DNA from: Lutibacter sp. HS1-25
GTDB lineage: Bacteria; Bacteroidota; Bacteroidia; Flavobacteriales; Flavobacteriaceae
Assembly (NCBI RefSeq): GCF_004121075.1
Contig: NZ_RHLN01000011.1
Location: 32,179-96,178 of the forward strand
Direction: 5' to 3'
DNA: 64,000 nt
Shown: piece after piece, positions 26,962-36,186 of the stretch
Numbering within the stretch: position 1 is the first letter of the stretch
Layout of the letters: each line of letters starts with the position of its first letter
Position numbers and translations under genes: made by a program
Notes under the pieces: model-generated
What the model was told of the DNA's origin: nothing
Databases searched by the model: none
The model's input: the letters and a program-made list of their open reading frames with translations, nothing else

Positions 26962-27720
26962 TTATCTTGTAAAAACCAACTCATTATTTGATGATAAATT
27001 ACTATCAAAGGCATAGCAATCACTATCAAAACCTTTCAAATCTGTTACATTTTCAATATTATTATCTACAATATATCTTACCATTAAACCTCTGGCTTTT
27101 TTAGCAAAAAAACTTATGACTTTTAATTTACCGTCTTTATAATCTTTAAATACAGGTGTAATTATTTCTGCCTTTAATAATTTTGGTTTAATTACCTTAA
27201 AATACTCATTACTTGCCAAATTTACAAGAACCTCTTTATCCGATAATTCGTTATTAATTGCTTGCGTAACTTTTGAGTCCCAAAACTGATATAAATTATC
27301 TTTAGTACCTATTTTTAATTTGGTTCCCATTTCTAAACGATAAGGCTGAATTAAATCTAAAGGTTTTAACAAACCGTACTGACCCGATAAAATTCTTAAT
27401 TTTTGTTGCAATTGAAGTATTTTTTCTTCAGAAAGTGAGTAAGCATCTAACCCTGTATACACATCGCCACTAAAGGCAAAAATTGCTTGTTTTGCATTTT
27501 CTAAAGTAAAAGGCAATTGCCAATTTTGATTGCGTTGCCAGTTTAACTCACCTAAATTTGATGAAATATGCATCAATTCAGCTAATTTTTGTGGCGTTTG
27601 CTTTTTTAAAACACTGCTTATTTTTTCAGTTTCACTTAAAAATATGCCTTGAGTATATTGCAATGTTGGCACCGCTGTTTCAAAATCTAATGATTTGGCC
27701 GGAGAAATGACTATTTTCAT
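26962..27720 (-). CDS. yaaA: Peroxide stress protein YaaA (DUF328)
   Basis: A 252-residue cytoplasmic protein beginning MKIVISPAKSLDFE, the hallmark of the YaaA family, with the conserved FSGDVYTGL stretch near 90-98 and the ILSGQYGLLKPLDLIQPYRLEM region near 109-130. In E. coli YaaA limits DNA and protein damage during hydrogen peroxide stress by lowering free iron, and a DNA-binding activity was proposed. The gene stands alone, 43 bases downstream of rluD on the same strand, and may be read from its promoter. Confidence 0.93.
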   Translation of the reverse strand: MKIVISPAKSLDFETAVPTLQYTQGIFLSETEKISSVLKKQTPQKLAELMHISSNLGELNWQRNQNWQLPFTLENAKQAIFAFSGDVYTGLDAYSLSEEKILQLQQKLRILSGQYGLLKPLDLIQPYRLEMGTKLKIGTKDNLYQFWDSKVTQAINNELSDKEVLVNLASNEYFKVIKPKLLKAEIITPVFKDYKDGKLKVISFFAKKARGLMVRYIVDNNIENVTDLKGFDSDCYAFDSNLSSNNELVFTR

Positions 27721-27763
27721 AAACGATATTATTTTTTAAGAAAACTTCAACTTAATTTAATTC

Positions 27764-28795
27764 TTAAAATTCTTCTTTTTGATTTACGGTATAAGTTCTC
27801 CATTTTTCAATACAATCAACCATATCTTGTGGTATTTCAGAATTAAAACGTAAAAACTCTTTGGTAATTGGATGTTCAAATCCCAAGGTTTTAGCGTGCA
27901 AAGCTTGTCTTGGCAACACTTTAAAACAATTGTCTACAAACTGCTTATATTTGGTAAAAGTTGTTCCTTTTAAAGCTGTATCACCTCCATAACGTTCATC
28001 ATTAAATAAAGTATGACCAATATGCTTAAAATGCGCTCTAATTTGGTGTGTTCTACCAGTTTCTAATTTACATTGCACCAAAGTAACATAACTAAAACGC
28101 TCTATAACTTTATAATGCGTTACTGCATGTTTCCCAAAATCGCCCTCAGGAAAAACACTCATTTGCAACCTATTTTTTAAACTTCTACCAATATTACCTT
28201 CAATTGTACCTTCATCTTCTTCAATATTTCCCCAAACAATTGCGTAATACAAACGCTCTGTTGTACGGTCGTAAAATTGCTTAGATAAATGCGCCATAGC
28301 AAATTCTGTTTTGGCAACAACCAACAATCCACTGGTATCTTTATCTATTCTATGTACCAAACCCGGGCGCTCATTTGAATTTGTTGGTAAATTTTCGATA
28401 TGGTGAATTAAACCATTAACCAAAGTTCCGCTGTAATTTCCATGACCTGGATGAACGACCATTCCGGCTGGTTTATTAACAACAATTACCTGATCATCTT
28501 CAAACAAAATCTCTAAAGGAATATCTTCAGCAACCAATAAATTTTCGTGAGGTGGATGCGATAATACCACTCTAACAACATCATTTGGTTTTACTTTATA
28601 ATTGGATTTTACAGCAACGTCATTTACCAATATATTACCTGCTTTTGCAGCTTGCTGAATTTTATTACGAGTTGCATTTTCAATAAAATTCATTAAAAAT
28701 TTATCAACTCTTAAAGGTTCTTGACCTTGTTTAGCGATACAATTAAAATGCTCGTAAAATTCTTCTTGTTCTATTTCTATTTCTTCAACACTCAT
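27764..28795 (-). CDS. Ribosomal large subunit pseudouridine synthase, RluD type
   Basis: A 343-residue enzyme with an N-terminal S4 RNA-binding domain (about 25-85) and the RluA-type catalytic domain; RIDKDTSGLLVVAK near 148-161 holds the catalytic aspartate. In E. coli RluD makes three pseudouridines in helix 69 of 23S rRNA. RluC also has the S4 domain, but RluD-like is the usual call for this arrangement in Bacteroidota. Its ATG shares one base with the stop of the PASTA gene (TAATG), so translation is probably coupled. Confidence 0.88.
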   Translation of the reverse strand: MSVEEIEIEQEEFYEHFNCIAKQGQEPLRVDKFLMNFIENATRNKIQQAAKAGNILVNDVAVKSNYKVKPNDVVRVVLSHPPHENLLVAEDIPLEILFEDDQVIVVNKPAGMVVHPGHGNYSGTLVNGLIHHIENLPTNSNERPGLVHRIDKDTSGLLVVAKTEFAMAHLSKQFYDRTTERLYYAIVWGNIEEDEGTIEGNIGRSLKNRLQMSVFPEGDFGKHAVTHYKVIERFSYVTLVQCKLETGRTHQIRAHFKHIGHTLFNDERYGGDTALKGTTFTKYKQFVDNCFKVLPRQALHAKTLGFEHPITKEFLRFNSEIPQDMVDCIEKWRTYTVNQKEEF

Positions 28796-29409
28796 TATTC
28801 AATTTCTTCTGTTTCAATTACTTCAATATCATCACTTACACCTTCTTCTTTTTCAGCACCTTCTCCGTCACCTAGTTTTAACGTAATAACAGAATTTCTG
28901 GCAATTTTATCACCTGTATTAAAATCAACGCCGTTTATCAAAAGTCCTCTAACAACATCTTTTGCAATATCTGGAATGTAAACTTTTGCAGTATCAACCC
29001 TAAATCCAACAGCAATTAATTGCGAAGTAGCTTGTCTTTTTGTTTTTCCAAAAACCGAAGGAATCGCAACAACTTCGTAGCCCGATGGATTTAATGTTAA
29101 ATATATTTTTCGGTCTGCTTTTACAAAACTTCCAGCTTCAGGACTTTGCTCTATCACAGATTGTGGTGGGAAATCTGGATTGTAACTTGCAGAATCTATC
29201 ACAACAAAATTTAAATTTAAATCTTCCAGCAAATTTTCAACATCCATTAAACCTAATTTTTCTAAACTTGGCACCTCAATTTTTTGATCGTGATTGGTTG
29301 TAATATTTAACCATTTTACCACAGCAAAAGAAAAAACAATAAAAGCCACAAAGGCAATAATCAATTGTTTTACAAACGATTTAGATTTTAGAAACTGAAA
29401 TAAACTCAT
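28795..29409 (-). CDS. Membrane-anchored PASTA-domain protein
   Basis: A 204-residue protein: short cytoplasmic start, one membrane helix (about 14-34), then PASTA repeats outside (VPSLEKLGLMDVENLLEDLN from about 43, with further repeats to about 180) and an acidic tail. PASTA domains bind cell-wall fragments and usually sit on penicillin-binding proteins or kinases; here there is no enzyme part, as is common in Bacteroidota. It is translationally joined to the pseudouridine synthase and lies back to back with ddl, a peptidoglycan gene, which supports a wall-related role. Confidence 0.85.
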   Translation of the reverse strand: MSLFQFLKSKSFVKQLIIAFVAFIVFSFAVVKWLNITTNHDQKIEVPSLEKLGLMDVENLLEDLNLNFVVIDSASYNPDFPPQSVIEQSPEAGSFVKADRKIYLTLNPSGYEVVAIPSVFGKTKRQATSQLIAVGFRVDTAKVYIPDIAKDVVRGLLINGVDFNTGDKIARNSVITLKLGDGEGAEKEEGVSDDIEVIETEEIE

Positions 29410-29471
29410 CTTTAAATTATTATATTTTGCAAAGATACTTTTTTTGTATTGAATTGCGTAATGGTATAGTG

Positions 29472-29526
29472 GTTTAATGGTTGAATAGTTTAATGGTTGA
29501 AAGGTTAAAGGTTGAAAGGTTAAATA
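29472..29526. repeat. Short tandem repeats of the GTTTAATGGTTGAA type
   Basis: GTTTAATGGTTGAA occurs at 29472-29485 and 29488-29501 and is followed by degenerate AGGTTAAAGGTTGAAAGGTTAAA units. The same 14-mer occurs on the other strand at 40730-40743. It looks like a dispersed low-complexity repeat between transcription units. Confidence 0.7.
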
Positions 29527-29597
29527 GTGTAAGACTTTGACTTTTAACTTTTACAAAAAAATAAAACTCCAAATTTAAAACTTTAAACTAAAAAAAG

Positions 29598-29605
29598 TAA
29601 GTTTG
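29598..29605 (+). promoter_or_regulatory. -10 element of ddl
   Basis: TAAGTTTG matches TAnnTTTG, 22 bases before the start codon; an upstream TTG at normal distance is missing. Confidence 0.45.
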
Positions 29606-29627
29606 TACTAACAGAATAGATCAAAAA

Positions 29628-30605
29628 ATGAAAAAAAATATTGCCATAATTATGGGTGGTTACTCTTCGGAATTCGAAATTTCATTGAAGAGTGGAAGTG
29701 TTGTATATCAGCACATTTCAAAAGAAATTTACAATACATACAAGGTTCATATCTTTAAAAACAAATGGGTATTGGTTGATGACTTTGATGTGGAATACCC
29801 AATTAACCGACACGATTTTTCTGCTGAAGTTAATGGCAAAAAAATAACTTTCGATTGTGTTTTTAACGCCATACACGGTACGCCCGGTGAAGACGGAACC
29901 ATTTTAGCTTATTTTGACTTAATTGGTTTAAAACATACCTCTGCTCCTTTTTATCAAATGGCACTTACTTTTAACAAACGCGATTGTTTAAGTGTGGTAA
30001 AACAATATGGTATTAAAACTGCTACTTCATTTTTTTTAGATAAAGGCGATACTATTTTTGTTGAAGAAATTATAAAAAAAGTAGGTTTACCTTGTTTTGT
30101 AAAACCTAACAATGCGGGGTCTAGCTTTGGAATTTCTAAAGTGAAGAATTTAGAAGAAATGATGCCTGCTATTGAAAAAGCCTTTAAAGAAGACAAAGAA
30201 ATTTTAATCGAAGCTTTTTTAGATGGTCCTGAAATTACCATTGGTGTATTTGAATTTGAAGGAAAAATAAAGGTTTTACCAATGACAGAAATTATAACAG
30301 AAAATGACTTTTTTGATTATGAAGCTAAATACTTAGGAAAATCTAAAGAAATAACGCCTGCCGAAATTTCGGATGAATTACACAAAAAATTAGAAATTGT
30401 AGCTACACAAGTTTACAAAATATTAAATATGAGTGGATTTTCAAGATCTGAATATATTATTGTAAAAGGTGAACCCTATTTTTTAGAAATGAATACCGTA
30501 CCCGGCTTGACTTCTGCAAGTTTAATTCCTCAACAAGCTGCTGCTGCCGGAATTAGCTTACCAACACTTTTTCATAACGCTATTGAAATGGCCTTAAAAA
30601 AATAA
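29628..30605 (+). CDS. ddl: D-alanine--D-alanine ligase
   Basis: A 325-residue ATP-grasp enzyme that makes the D-Ala-D-Ala dipeptide for peptidoglycan precursors in the cytoplasm. Family landmarks are HGTPGEDG near 85-92, the ATP-grasp stretch VKPNNAGSSFGISKV near 157-171 and the metal-binding FLEMNTVPGLT near 285-295. It is followed after 2 bases by coaD and should share its mRNA. The start is well placed (MKKNIAIIMGGYSSEF, the Rossmann-like first strand). Confidence 0.96.
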   Translation: MKKNIAIIMGGYSSEFEISLKSGSVVYQHISKEIYNTYKVHIFKNKWVLVDDFDVEYPINRHDFSAEVNGKKITFDCVFNAIHGTPGEDGTILAYFDLIGLKHTSAPFYQMALTFNKRDCLSVVKQYGIKTATSFFLDKGDTIFVEEIIKKVGLPCFVKPNNAGSSFGISKVKNLEEMMPAIEKAFKEDKEILIEAFLDGPEITIGVFEFEGKIKVLPMTEIITENDFFDYEAKYLGKSKEITPAEISDELHKKLEIVATQVYKILNMSGFSRSEYIIVKGEPYFLEMNTVPGLTSASLIPQQAAAAGISLPTLFHNAIEMALKK

Positions 30606-30607
30606 TT

Positions 30608-31063
30608 ATGAGACGCGCAATTTTTCCTGGATCTTTTGACCCAATTACTTTAGGCCACGTAGATATTATCAACAGAGCTTTGCCTTTATTTGATGAAATT
30701 ATTATTGCAATTGGTGTAAATTCTGATAAAAAATATATGTTTTCATTAGAAGAACGCATTCAGTTTATTAAAGAAAATTACAAAGGCGAACCTAAAATTA
30801 AAGTAGAAACTTATACTGGATTAACCACAGAATATTGCGAAAAAGTAAACGCCAATTTTATTTTAAGAGGCCTAAGAAATCCTGCCGATTTTGAATTTGA
30901 AAAAGCCATTGCCCAAACCAACAGAAAATTATCGGGTATTGAAACAATATTCTTGTTAACTTCAGCAAATACCGCTTTTATAAGTTCAAGTATTGTTCGT
31001 GATGTGCATAGACATGGTGGAGACATTTCTGGGTTTGTTCCAGAAAGTGTCACAAAAAAGTAA
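30608..31063 (+). CDS. coaD: Phosphopantetheine adenylyltransferase
   Basis: A 151-residue nucleotidyltransferase, the fourth step of coenzyme A synthesis (phosphopantetheine plus ATP to dephospho-CoA). GSFDPITLGHVDII (residues 7-20) holds the HxGH-like motif TLGH, and FISSSIVRDV near 125-134 is the second signature. Length is normal. It is the second gene of the ddl-coaD unit and is followed by a dispersed palindrome and a terminator. Confidence 0.96.
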   Translation: MRRAIFPGSFDPITLGHVDIINRALPLFDEIIIAIGVNSDKKYMFSLEERIQFIKENYKGEPKIKVETYTGLTTEYCEKVNANFILRGLRNPADFEFEKAIAQTNRKLSGIETIFLLTSANTAFISSSIVRDVHRHGGDISGFVPESVTKK

Positions 31064-31094
31064 TGAACTGAGGCTCGTCAAAAGTAAATTTAAT

Positions 31095-31165
31095 GTCATA
31101 TTGAGCCTGTCGAAATATATTGATATACTGTTAATCAGTCTAAACTTCGACAAGCTCAGTTTGAC
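31095..31165. repeat. Imperfect palindromic element after coaD
   Basis: Two 22-base arms (31095-31116 and 31144-31165) match each other's complement at 18 positions; the cores are TGAGCCTGTCGAA and TTCGACAAGCTCA. I recognise such GTCGAA/TTCGAC elements as common between genes in flavobacteria; here it could fold into a cruciform or an RNA hairpin. Confidence 0.7.
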
Positions 31166-31208
31166 TAAACGGATTTTAATAACTTTTCTGCCATCCTCAT
31201 CAAATTTC

Positions 31209-31245
31209 AAAAAAAAGCTTGGTAAATCACCAAGCTTTTCTTTTT
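31209..31245. terminator. Bidirectional terminator between coaD and the SDR gene
   Basis: AAAAGCTTGGT and ACCAAGCTTTT around a short loop, with A-run and T-run tails. The genes converge. Confidence 0.88.
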
Positions 31246-31253
31246 ATAACCAA

Positions 31254-32798
31254 CTACCAATCTATTGGCATATAATCTTTTAAGAATTTTCCACACCAAT
31301 GTTTTCCTGTATTGATACCGTCAAACAAAGGATCCATTACACGTGCAGCACCATCAACGATGTCTAAAGGTGGTTGAAAATCGTGAACTTCAACTTTTTT
31401 CTTCGACAATTCAACAGGGTCTTCATCGGTAACCCAACCAGTATCAACTGCATTCATATAAATACCATCTTTTGCAAAAGCTGATGCACTGGTATGTGTC
31501 ATCATATTTAAAGCTGCCTTTGCCATATTGGTATGTGGATGACGGTCTTGCTTTTTAAAACGGTGAAACTTACCTTCCATAGCCGAAACATTGATAATAT
31601 GTTTCATTCCTGTGTTTTCTTTCTTCATAATATTTGAAAGTCGGTTACACAATACAAACGGCGCCACAGAATTAACCAACTGAACTTCAATCATTTCAGT
31701 AGTTTCAATTTCACCCAATTTCAATCGCCAACTATTGGTTTTACGCAAATCAACTTGTTGTAAATCTGCATCTAATTCGCCTTCTGGAAAAACTTCACTT
31801 GCTTTTAAAGAATTATCAAAACTATAAGGAATTTGAGACAATTGAGCTGAAGCTCTTAAACCAATTCCTGGTTCTGGTCCGTGCCAAGTAACTGGTAAAT
31901 TTTTATTTTGAGTAGCAATTGCATCAGCGCTCAACGACTTTAATTCTTGCAAACATTCAAAATGATCTGCCAAAACACTTTTAGCCGATTTAGGCAACAA
32001 ATCTAAATTCATAGTTTCATTAGCCATTAAATGATGGTAAAATCCAGCAGGTCTTCTTACAGTTTGGGCTGCATTATTAATTAAAATATCCAGTCTACCA
32101 TAATGTTGCTCTATATAATTACAAAAAATTTCAACACTTGGAATATGACGCAAATCGAGTCCGTGAATTTTTAAACGATGTCCCCATTTTGAAAAATCAT
32201 CTTCCTGTGAAAAACGCAATGCAGAGTCTACAGGAAAACGCGTAGTTGCAATAACCGTTGCACCCGCGCGCAAACACATTAAAGTAATATGATAACCTAT
32301 TTTTAAACGAGACCCTGTAATAATTGCAACTTGATCTGTTAAATCTGCTGTTTGAAAACGTTTGGCATAGTTAAAATCACCACATTCTGTACACATTGTA
32401 TCGTAAAAATGATGCAATTTTGTGTAGACTTTTTTACACACATAACAATTTCTTGGAGACTCTAATTCTAGTTCCTGCTCTTGTTGTTTTGTAAGCGAAA
32501 TTAATTTTGGAGCTACAAAAACAGCTGCTTCACGAGCACTTCTAATACCCGTTTCTTTACGCGCATGTCTGTCTTTGGCAATCATTTTTCGTTTGGCAGT
32601 TTTTTCAGCATCTTTCTTCCACTTTACAAATTCATCTTTATTTGGACGCGAAAGCAAACCTGCAGCCTTTAGTAAAGCAACTCTTTTTTCTTCTGAAAGT
32701 TCAAAAATTTGACCTCCATTGCCTACCAACTTTTCAAGCGTAGCAATACATTGATCTATTTGATCTTCTTCAACTTTGTTACTTTTATCAACACACAT
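31254..32798 (-). CDS. Zinc-ribbon plus short-chain dehydrogenase-like protein, catalytic Tyr replaced
   Basis: From the ATG at 32798 ([12 protein letters not shown]) the protein has 514 residues. Residues ~1-110 are helical and charged with [20 protein letters not shown]; a four-cysteine zinc ribbon follows (C118, C121, C136, C139); then an SDR Rossmann domain with TGSRLKIG (161-168), NNAA (241-244) and serine 405. The YxxxK motif reads TNMAK (T423-K427), so the classical catalytic tyrosine is missing. A large insertion sits between NNAA and the serine. NAD(P) binding is likely, the reaction unknown. The longer reading frame starting at 32843 runs through the promoter, so I reject it. Confidence 0.75.
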   Translation of the reverse strand: MCVDKSNKVEEDQIDQCIATLEKLVGNGGQIFELSEEKRVALLKAAGLLSRPNKDEFVKWKKDAEKTAKRKMIAKDRHARKETGIRSAREAAVFVAPKLISLTKQQEQELELESPRNCYVCKKVYTKLHHFYDTMCTECGDFNYAKRFQTADLTDQVAIITGSRLKIGYHITLMCLRAGATVIATTRFPVDSALRFSQEDDFSKWGHRLKIHGLDLRHIPSVEIFCNYIEQHYGRLDILINNAAQTVRRPAGFYHHLMANETMNLDLLPKSAKSVLADHFECLQELKSLSADAIATQNKNLPVTWHGPEPGIGLRASAQLSQIPYSFDNSLKASEVFPEGELDADLQQVDLRKTNSWRLKLGEIETTEMIEVQLVNSVAPFVLCNRLSNIMKKENTGMKHIINVSAMEGKFHRFKKQDRHPHTNMAKAALNMMTHTSASAFAKDGIYMNAVDTGWVTDEDPVELSKKKVEVHDFQPPLDIVDGAARVMDPLFDGINTGKHWCGKFLKDYMPIDW

Positions 32799-32817
32799 AT
32801 TCACTAATTTAAAGCTG

Positions 32818-32825
32818 CAAATATA
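32818..32825 (-). promoter_or_regulatory. -10 element of the zinc-ribbon SDR gene
   Basis: TATATTTG on the minus strand, 19 bases before the chosen start, with a TTG 15 bases further upstream (32843-32841), a slightly short spacing. Confidence 0.55.
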
Positions 32826-32945
32826 CTTTATAATTTGTTTCAATTTTTAAATTGTTGAAATATGCATTTTAAGAACTTATTTCCGAATTATTTTTCAGAA
32901 AAAAACAACAATCAAACAATACATTTTAGTGCCTTAAAATAACAA

Positions 32946-32996
32946 TAGGCTTTTAAAATAAAATATTGAATTTCAATATCCTACTCTAAAAGCCTA
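32946..32996 (-). terminator. Two-armed hairpin downstream of hppA
   Basis: TAGGCTTTTA (32946-32955) pairs with TAAAAGCCTA (32987-32996); inside, ATATTGA pairs with TCAATAT. It lies about 50 bases after the hppA stop and probably ends its transcript, although no T-run follows on that strand. Confidence 0.55.
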
Positions 32997-33047
32997 CTTT
33001 TTAATGATAAAATAACTGCTTTTAACTACAAAATTCAATCATTTTAT

Positions 33048-35459
33048 TTATGAATTTGCCTTCACAATATCAACTTCAATTTCTTCAACTTTAGAATCAG
33101 CTGTTTTTAAACCTTCTAATTGAGCTTTAACTTCTTCTTCATTTCCTGAAAAAACCTGCTCATCAATAACAGTTTCACCATTATTAGAAATTGTTGTAAT
33201 TACAGTAGCTTGTACTGTACCATCGGTATTTTTAATCATTTCAACATTTACTTCTTTTGAAATTTGATCAGCAACCATTTCAGTTGGTACATTTTGGTTT
33301 ACATAATCAGAAACAGCGTCAATATCCAAAGCGATACTAGGCGCAATAACCAAAGCTACAACCGACATTAATTTTAATAATATATTTAATGAAGGACCTG
33401 ATGTATCTTTAAACGGATCTCCAACAGTATCACCAACAACAGAAGCTTTATGCGCTTCAGAGCCTTTTCTTCCTTGCTCTTCAATCATTTTTTTAGCATT
33501 GTCCCAAGCACCACCAGCATTTGATTGAAAAATAGCCATCAACACACCACAAGTAGTAACACCAGCCAATAGACCTCCTAACATTTCTGCACCACCTAAA
33601 TAACCAACACCAACAGGAACTGCCAATGCCAATAAACCAGGTAAAACCATTTCTTTGATAGATGCTTCTGTTGAAATTTCAACACATTTTTCATATTCAG
33701 CATAGCCATCAGCCTCATCAAAAATAGCTCTTTCTTCAGGAGTTGCTTTTGACATATCTGAATTGTATTTTCTCATAATTTCTAAAGCAGCGTGTAATTG
33801 AGGAATGTCTCTAAACTGACGACGAACTTCTTCAATCATAGCCATTGCAGCCCTTCCAACAGCTTTCATAGACAAGGCTGAAAAAACAAATGGCAACATA
33901 CCACCTACTAACAAACCAGCCATAATATCTGGTCTAGAAACGTCGATTGCTTTTACATTTGCAGTTTTCATAAAAGCTGAAAACAATGCCAAAGCAGTTA
34001 AAGCCGCTGAAGCTATGGCAAAACCTTTACCAATAGCAGCAGTAGTATTACCAACAGCATCTAATTTATCTGTACGCTCACGAACCTCTTTTGGCAACTC
34101 AGCCATTTCAGCAATACCACCAGCATTGTCTGAAATTGGACCGTAAGCATCTACTGCCAATTGAATACCTGTATTTGCAAGCATACCTACCGCAGCAATT
34201 GCGATACCATATAAACCAGCAAAATGATGAGAAACCATAATAGCAGCTGCAATTAAAATAATTGGCATAGCTGTAGACATCATTCCAACACCTAAACCAG
34301 CAATGATATTTGTTGCAGAACCCGTTTCTGATTGTTTAACAATAGACAACACAGGAATTGTACCAGTACCTGTATAAAATTCGGTTACTTTACCTACACA
34401 AAAACCAGCAACTAAACCAGCAAGTGTAGCCCAAAATGCACCTAAAGCGGTATAAGTTACACCTTCTGAAATCCATTGCTCAGGTAATAACCCTGAAGAA
34501 GTAATGATAAAATAAGATGCAATTACCATTAATATACCCGAACCAAACTCACCTAAATTTAAGGCTTTATGAGGACTTTCTTCATTTTTAACTCTTACAA
34601 AAAATGTTCCAACAATTGATACAATAATACCAACCGCAGCTAAAACCAATGGCAAATAAACAGCACCCAATCCGCCAAAATCTGGTGTTATTATAAATGC
34701 ACCCAATACCATTGTACCTATAATAGAACCAACATACGATTCAAATAAATCGGCTCCCATACCTGCAACATCACCAACGTTGTCTCCAACATTGTCTGCA
34801 ATTGTTGCTGGATTTAAAGGATGATCTTCAGGAATACCTGCCTCAACTTTACCCACTAAATCTGCACCAACATCGGCAGCTTTGGTATAAATACCACCAC
34901 CAACACGCGCAAATAAAGCAATTGATGAAGCACCTAATGAAAACCCAGAAAGTACATTTAATACCATAGGAATATTTTCAGCACCTGGCCATACTATTTG
35001 ATAAAGCATAAACAAACCGCTTAAACCTAGCACACCTAAACCTACAACACCCATTCCCATTACAGATCCACCTGCAAAAGCAACTTCTAACGCTTTTCCT
35101 AATGAAGTTCTGGCAGCTTGGGTAGTTCTAACGTTTGCCTTAGTTGCGGCACGCATTCCTATAAACCCTGCCAATGCTGAACAAATAGCACCTACAATAA
35201 ACGAAACTGCAACCATTCCGTTAGAGCCCACTTCACTTGAACCCTTGAAATACAATAAAATAGCTACAGCAACTACGAAAATTGCTAATATTTTGTATTC
35301 TGCTTTTAAAAATGACATAGCACCATCTGCGATGTGCTTAGCAATTTTTGACATTTTTTCATTCCCACTGTCTTGCTTTGTAACCCATGTGTTTTTTAAG
35401 AACACAAATACAAGCGCTAATATGCCAAACAGTGGCAAATAATTCACGATTAATTCCAT
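33048..35459 (-). CDS. hppA: Membrane-bound ion-translocating pyrophosphatase
   Basis: An 803-residue pump with about 16 membrane helices that couples pyrophosphate hydrolysis to export of Na+ and/or H+. The substrate site is [11 protein letters not shown] (196-206) and [18 protein letters not shown] (222-239). The segment [10 protein letters not shown] (470-479) has Ala and Gly at the positions that mark K+-dependent enzymes; K+-independent H+ pumps have Lys and Thr. Na+ pumping is therefore likely. An extra C-terminal part (~725-803, rich in acidic residues and ending VDIVKANS) exceeds the usual core. The soluble enzyme ppa lies just upstream with a terminator between them. Confidence 0.95.
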   Translation of the reverse strand: MELIVNYLPLFGILALVFVFLKNTWVTKQDSGNEKMSKIAKHIADGAMSFLKAEYKILAIFVVAVAILLYFKGSSEVGSNGMVAVSFIVGAICSALAGFIGMRAATKANVRTTQAARTSLGKALEVAFAGGSVMGMGVVGLGVLGLSGLFMLYQIVWPGAENIPMVLNVLSGFSLGASSIALFARVGGGIYTKAADVGADLVGKVEAGIPEDHPLNPATIADNVGDNVGDVAGMGADLFESYVGSIIGTMVLGAFIITPDFGGLGAVYLPLVLAAVGIIVSIVGTFFVRVKNEESPHKALNLGEFGSGILMVIASYFIITSSGLLPEQWISEGVTYTALGAFWATLAGLVAGFCVGKVTEFYTGTGTIPVLSIVKQSETGSATNIIAGLGVGMMSTAMPIILIAAAIMVSHHFAGLYGIAIAAVGMLANTGIQLAVDAYGPISDNAGGIAEMAELPKEVRERTDKLDAVGNTTAAIGKGFAIASAALTALALFSAFMKTANVKAIDVSRPDIMAGLLVGGMLPFVFSALSMKAVGRAAMAMIEEVRRQFRDIPQLHAALEIMRKYNSDMSKATPEERAIFDEADGYAEYEKCVEISTEASIKEMVLPGLLALAVPVGVGYLGGAEMLGGLLAGVTTCGVLMAIFQSNAGGAWDNAKKMIEEQGRKGSEAHKASVVGDTVGDPFKDTSGPSLNILLKLMSVVALVIAPSIALDIDAVSDYVNQNVPTEMVADQISKEVNVEMIKNTDGTVQATVITTISNNGETVIDEQVFSGNEEEVKAQLEGLKTADSKVEEIEVDIVKANS

Positions 35460-35526
35460 ACTTCTAATGATAAATTTTAATTGATTAATAATTTTTGGTG
35501 CGCTAATGTAATAAAATACAATCGAT

Positions 35527-35561
35527 AAAAAAAGCCATCTTGATATGTATCAAGATGGCTT
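35527..35561 (-). terminator. Terminator of ppa
   Basis: AAGCCATCTTGATA and its exact complement with a 2-base gap, followed on the minus strand by a T-run. This separates ppa from hppA. Confidence 0.88.
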
Positions 35562-35585
35562 AAGTGTATTTAGATTTATTCTAAT

Positions 35586-36125
35586 TTAGATTGTGAAAGT
35601 TCTTTTCTTTTTATGTTCACTATTATCATAGCGCTCAACACATTCTTTATAAATTTGTATTGCTTCTTCAGCATTTCCCCAACCACCTACATCAACTTTT
35701 TTATCTTCTAAATCTTTATAAACTTGAAAAAAGTGTTCAATTTCCTTCAATCTATGCGGATTTAAATCGCTAATATCTAATCTATTACTCCAAATAGGAT
35801 CTGATACTGGCACACAAATAATTTTCTCATCTGGTCCTTTTTCATCTGTCATATGGAAAACACCAATAGGTCTAACTTCCATAACAACCATTGGAAAAGT
35901 TGGCTCTGTACCTAAAACAAGTACGTCAAGTGGATCTTTATCTAATGCCAAGGTTTCAGGAACAAAACCATAATCACCAGGGTACATCATAGATGAAAAC
36001 AACATTCTATCGAAACGGATTTTATGCAATGCAAAATCATATTCATATTTATTTCTACTTCCCTTTGGTATTTCAATTAACACATCAAATGTGATTCCTT
36101 TGTCGTTATTTGCTTTAGCAGTCAT
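35586..36125 (-). CDS. ppa: Soluble inorganic pyrophosphatase (family I)
   Basis: A 179-residue cytoplasmic enzyme splitting pyrophosphate to phosphate and so driving biosynthetic reactions. The metal and substrate residues lie in EIPKGSRNKYEYD (19-31), YPGDYGFVPETLALDKDPLDVLVL (48-71) and near KKVDVGGW (142-149). The C-terminus is a basic HKKKRTFTI. The gene has a well-spaced promoter and its own terminator. Having both this and the membrane enzyme next to each other lets the cell either waste or store pyrophosphate energy. Confidence 0.95.
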   Translation of the reverse strand: MTAKANNDKGITFDVLIEIPKGSRNKYEYDFALHKIRFDRMLFSSMMYPGDYGFVPETLALDKDPLDVLVLGTEPTFPMVVMEVRPIGVFHMTDEKGPDEKIICVPVSDPIWSNRLDISDLNPHRLKEIEHFFQVYKDLEDKKVDVGGWGNAEEAIQIYKECVERYDNSEHKKKRTFTI

Positions 36126-36150
36126 TCTTTAGTTATTTTAATAATTTTTT

Positions 36151-36182
36151 CAAAAATACAAAATTCAGAATGGAATTAACAA
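36151..36182 (-). promoter_or_regulatory. Promoter of ppa
   Basis: On the minus strand TTG (36182-36180), 21 bases, then TATTTTTG (36158-36151); both parts fit the flavobacterial consensus and lie 26 bases before the start codon. Confidence 0.65.
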
Positions 36183-36186
36183 AATT

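Noticed and set aside
29410..29627. CRISPR-like array
   Set aside because: Repeats are short, degenerate and lack unique spacers; no cas gene is near.
31064..31253. Small plus-strand gene running out of coaD
   Set aside because: The frame depends on the palindromic repeat and a terminator lies within it.
32799..32843. Longer start of the zinc-ribbon SDR gene
   Set aside because: The extra codons contain the -10 promoter element, so they are not in the mRNA.
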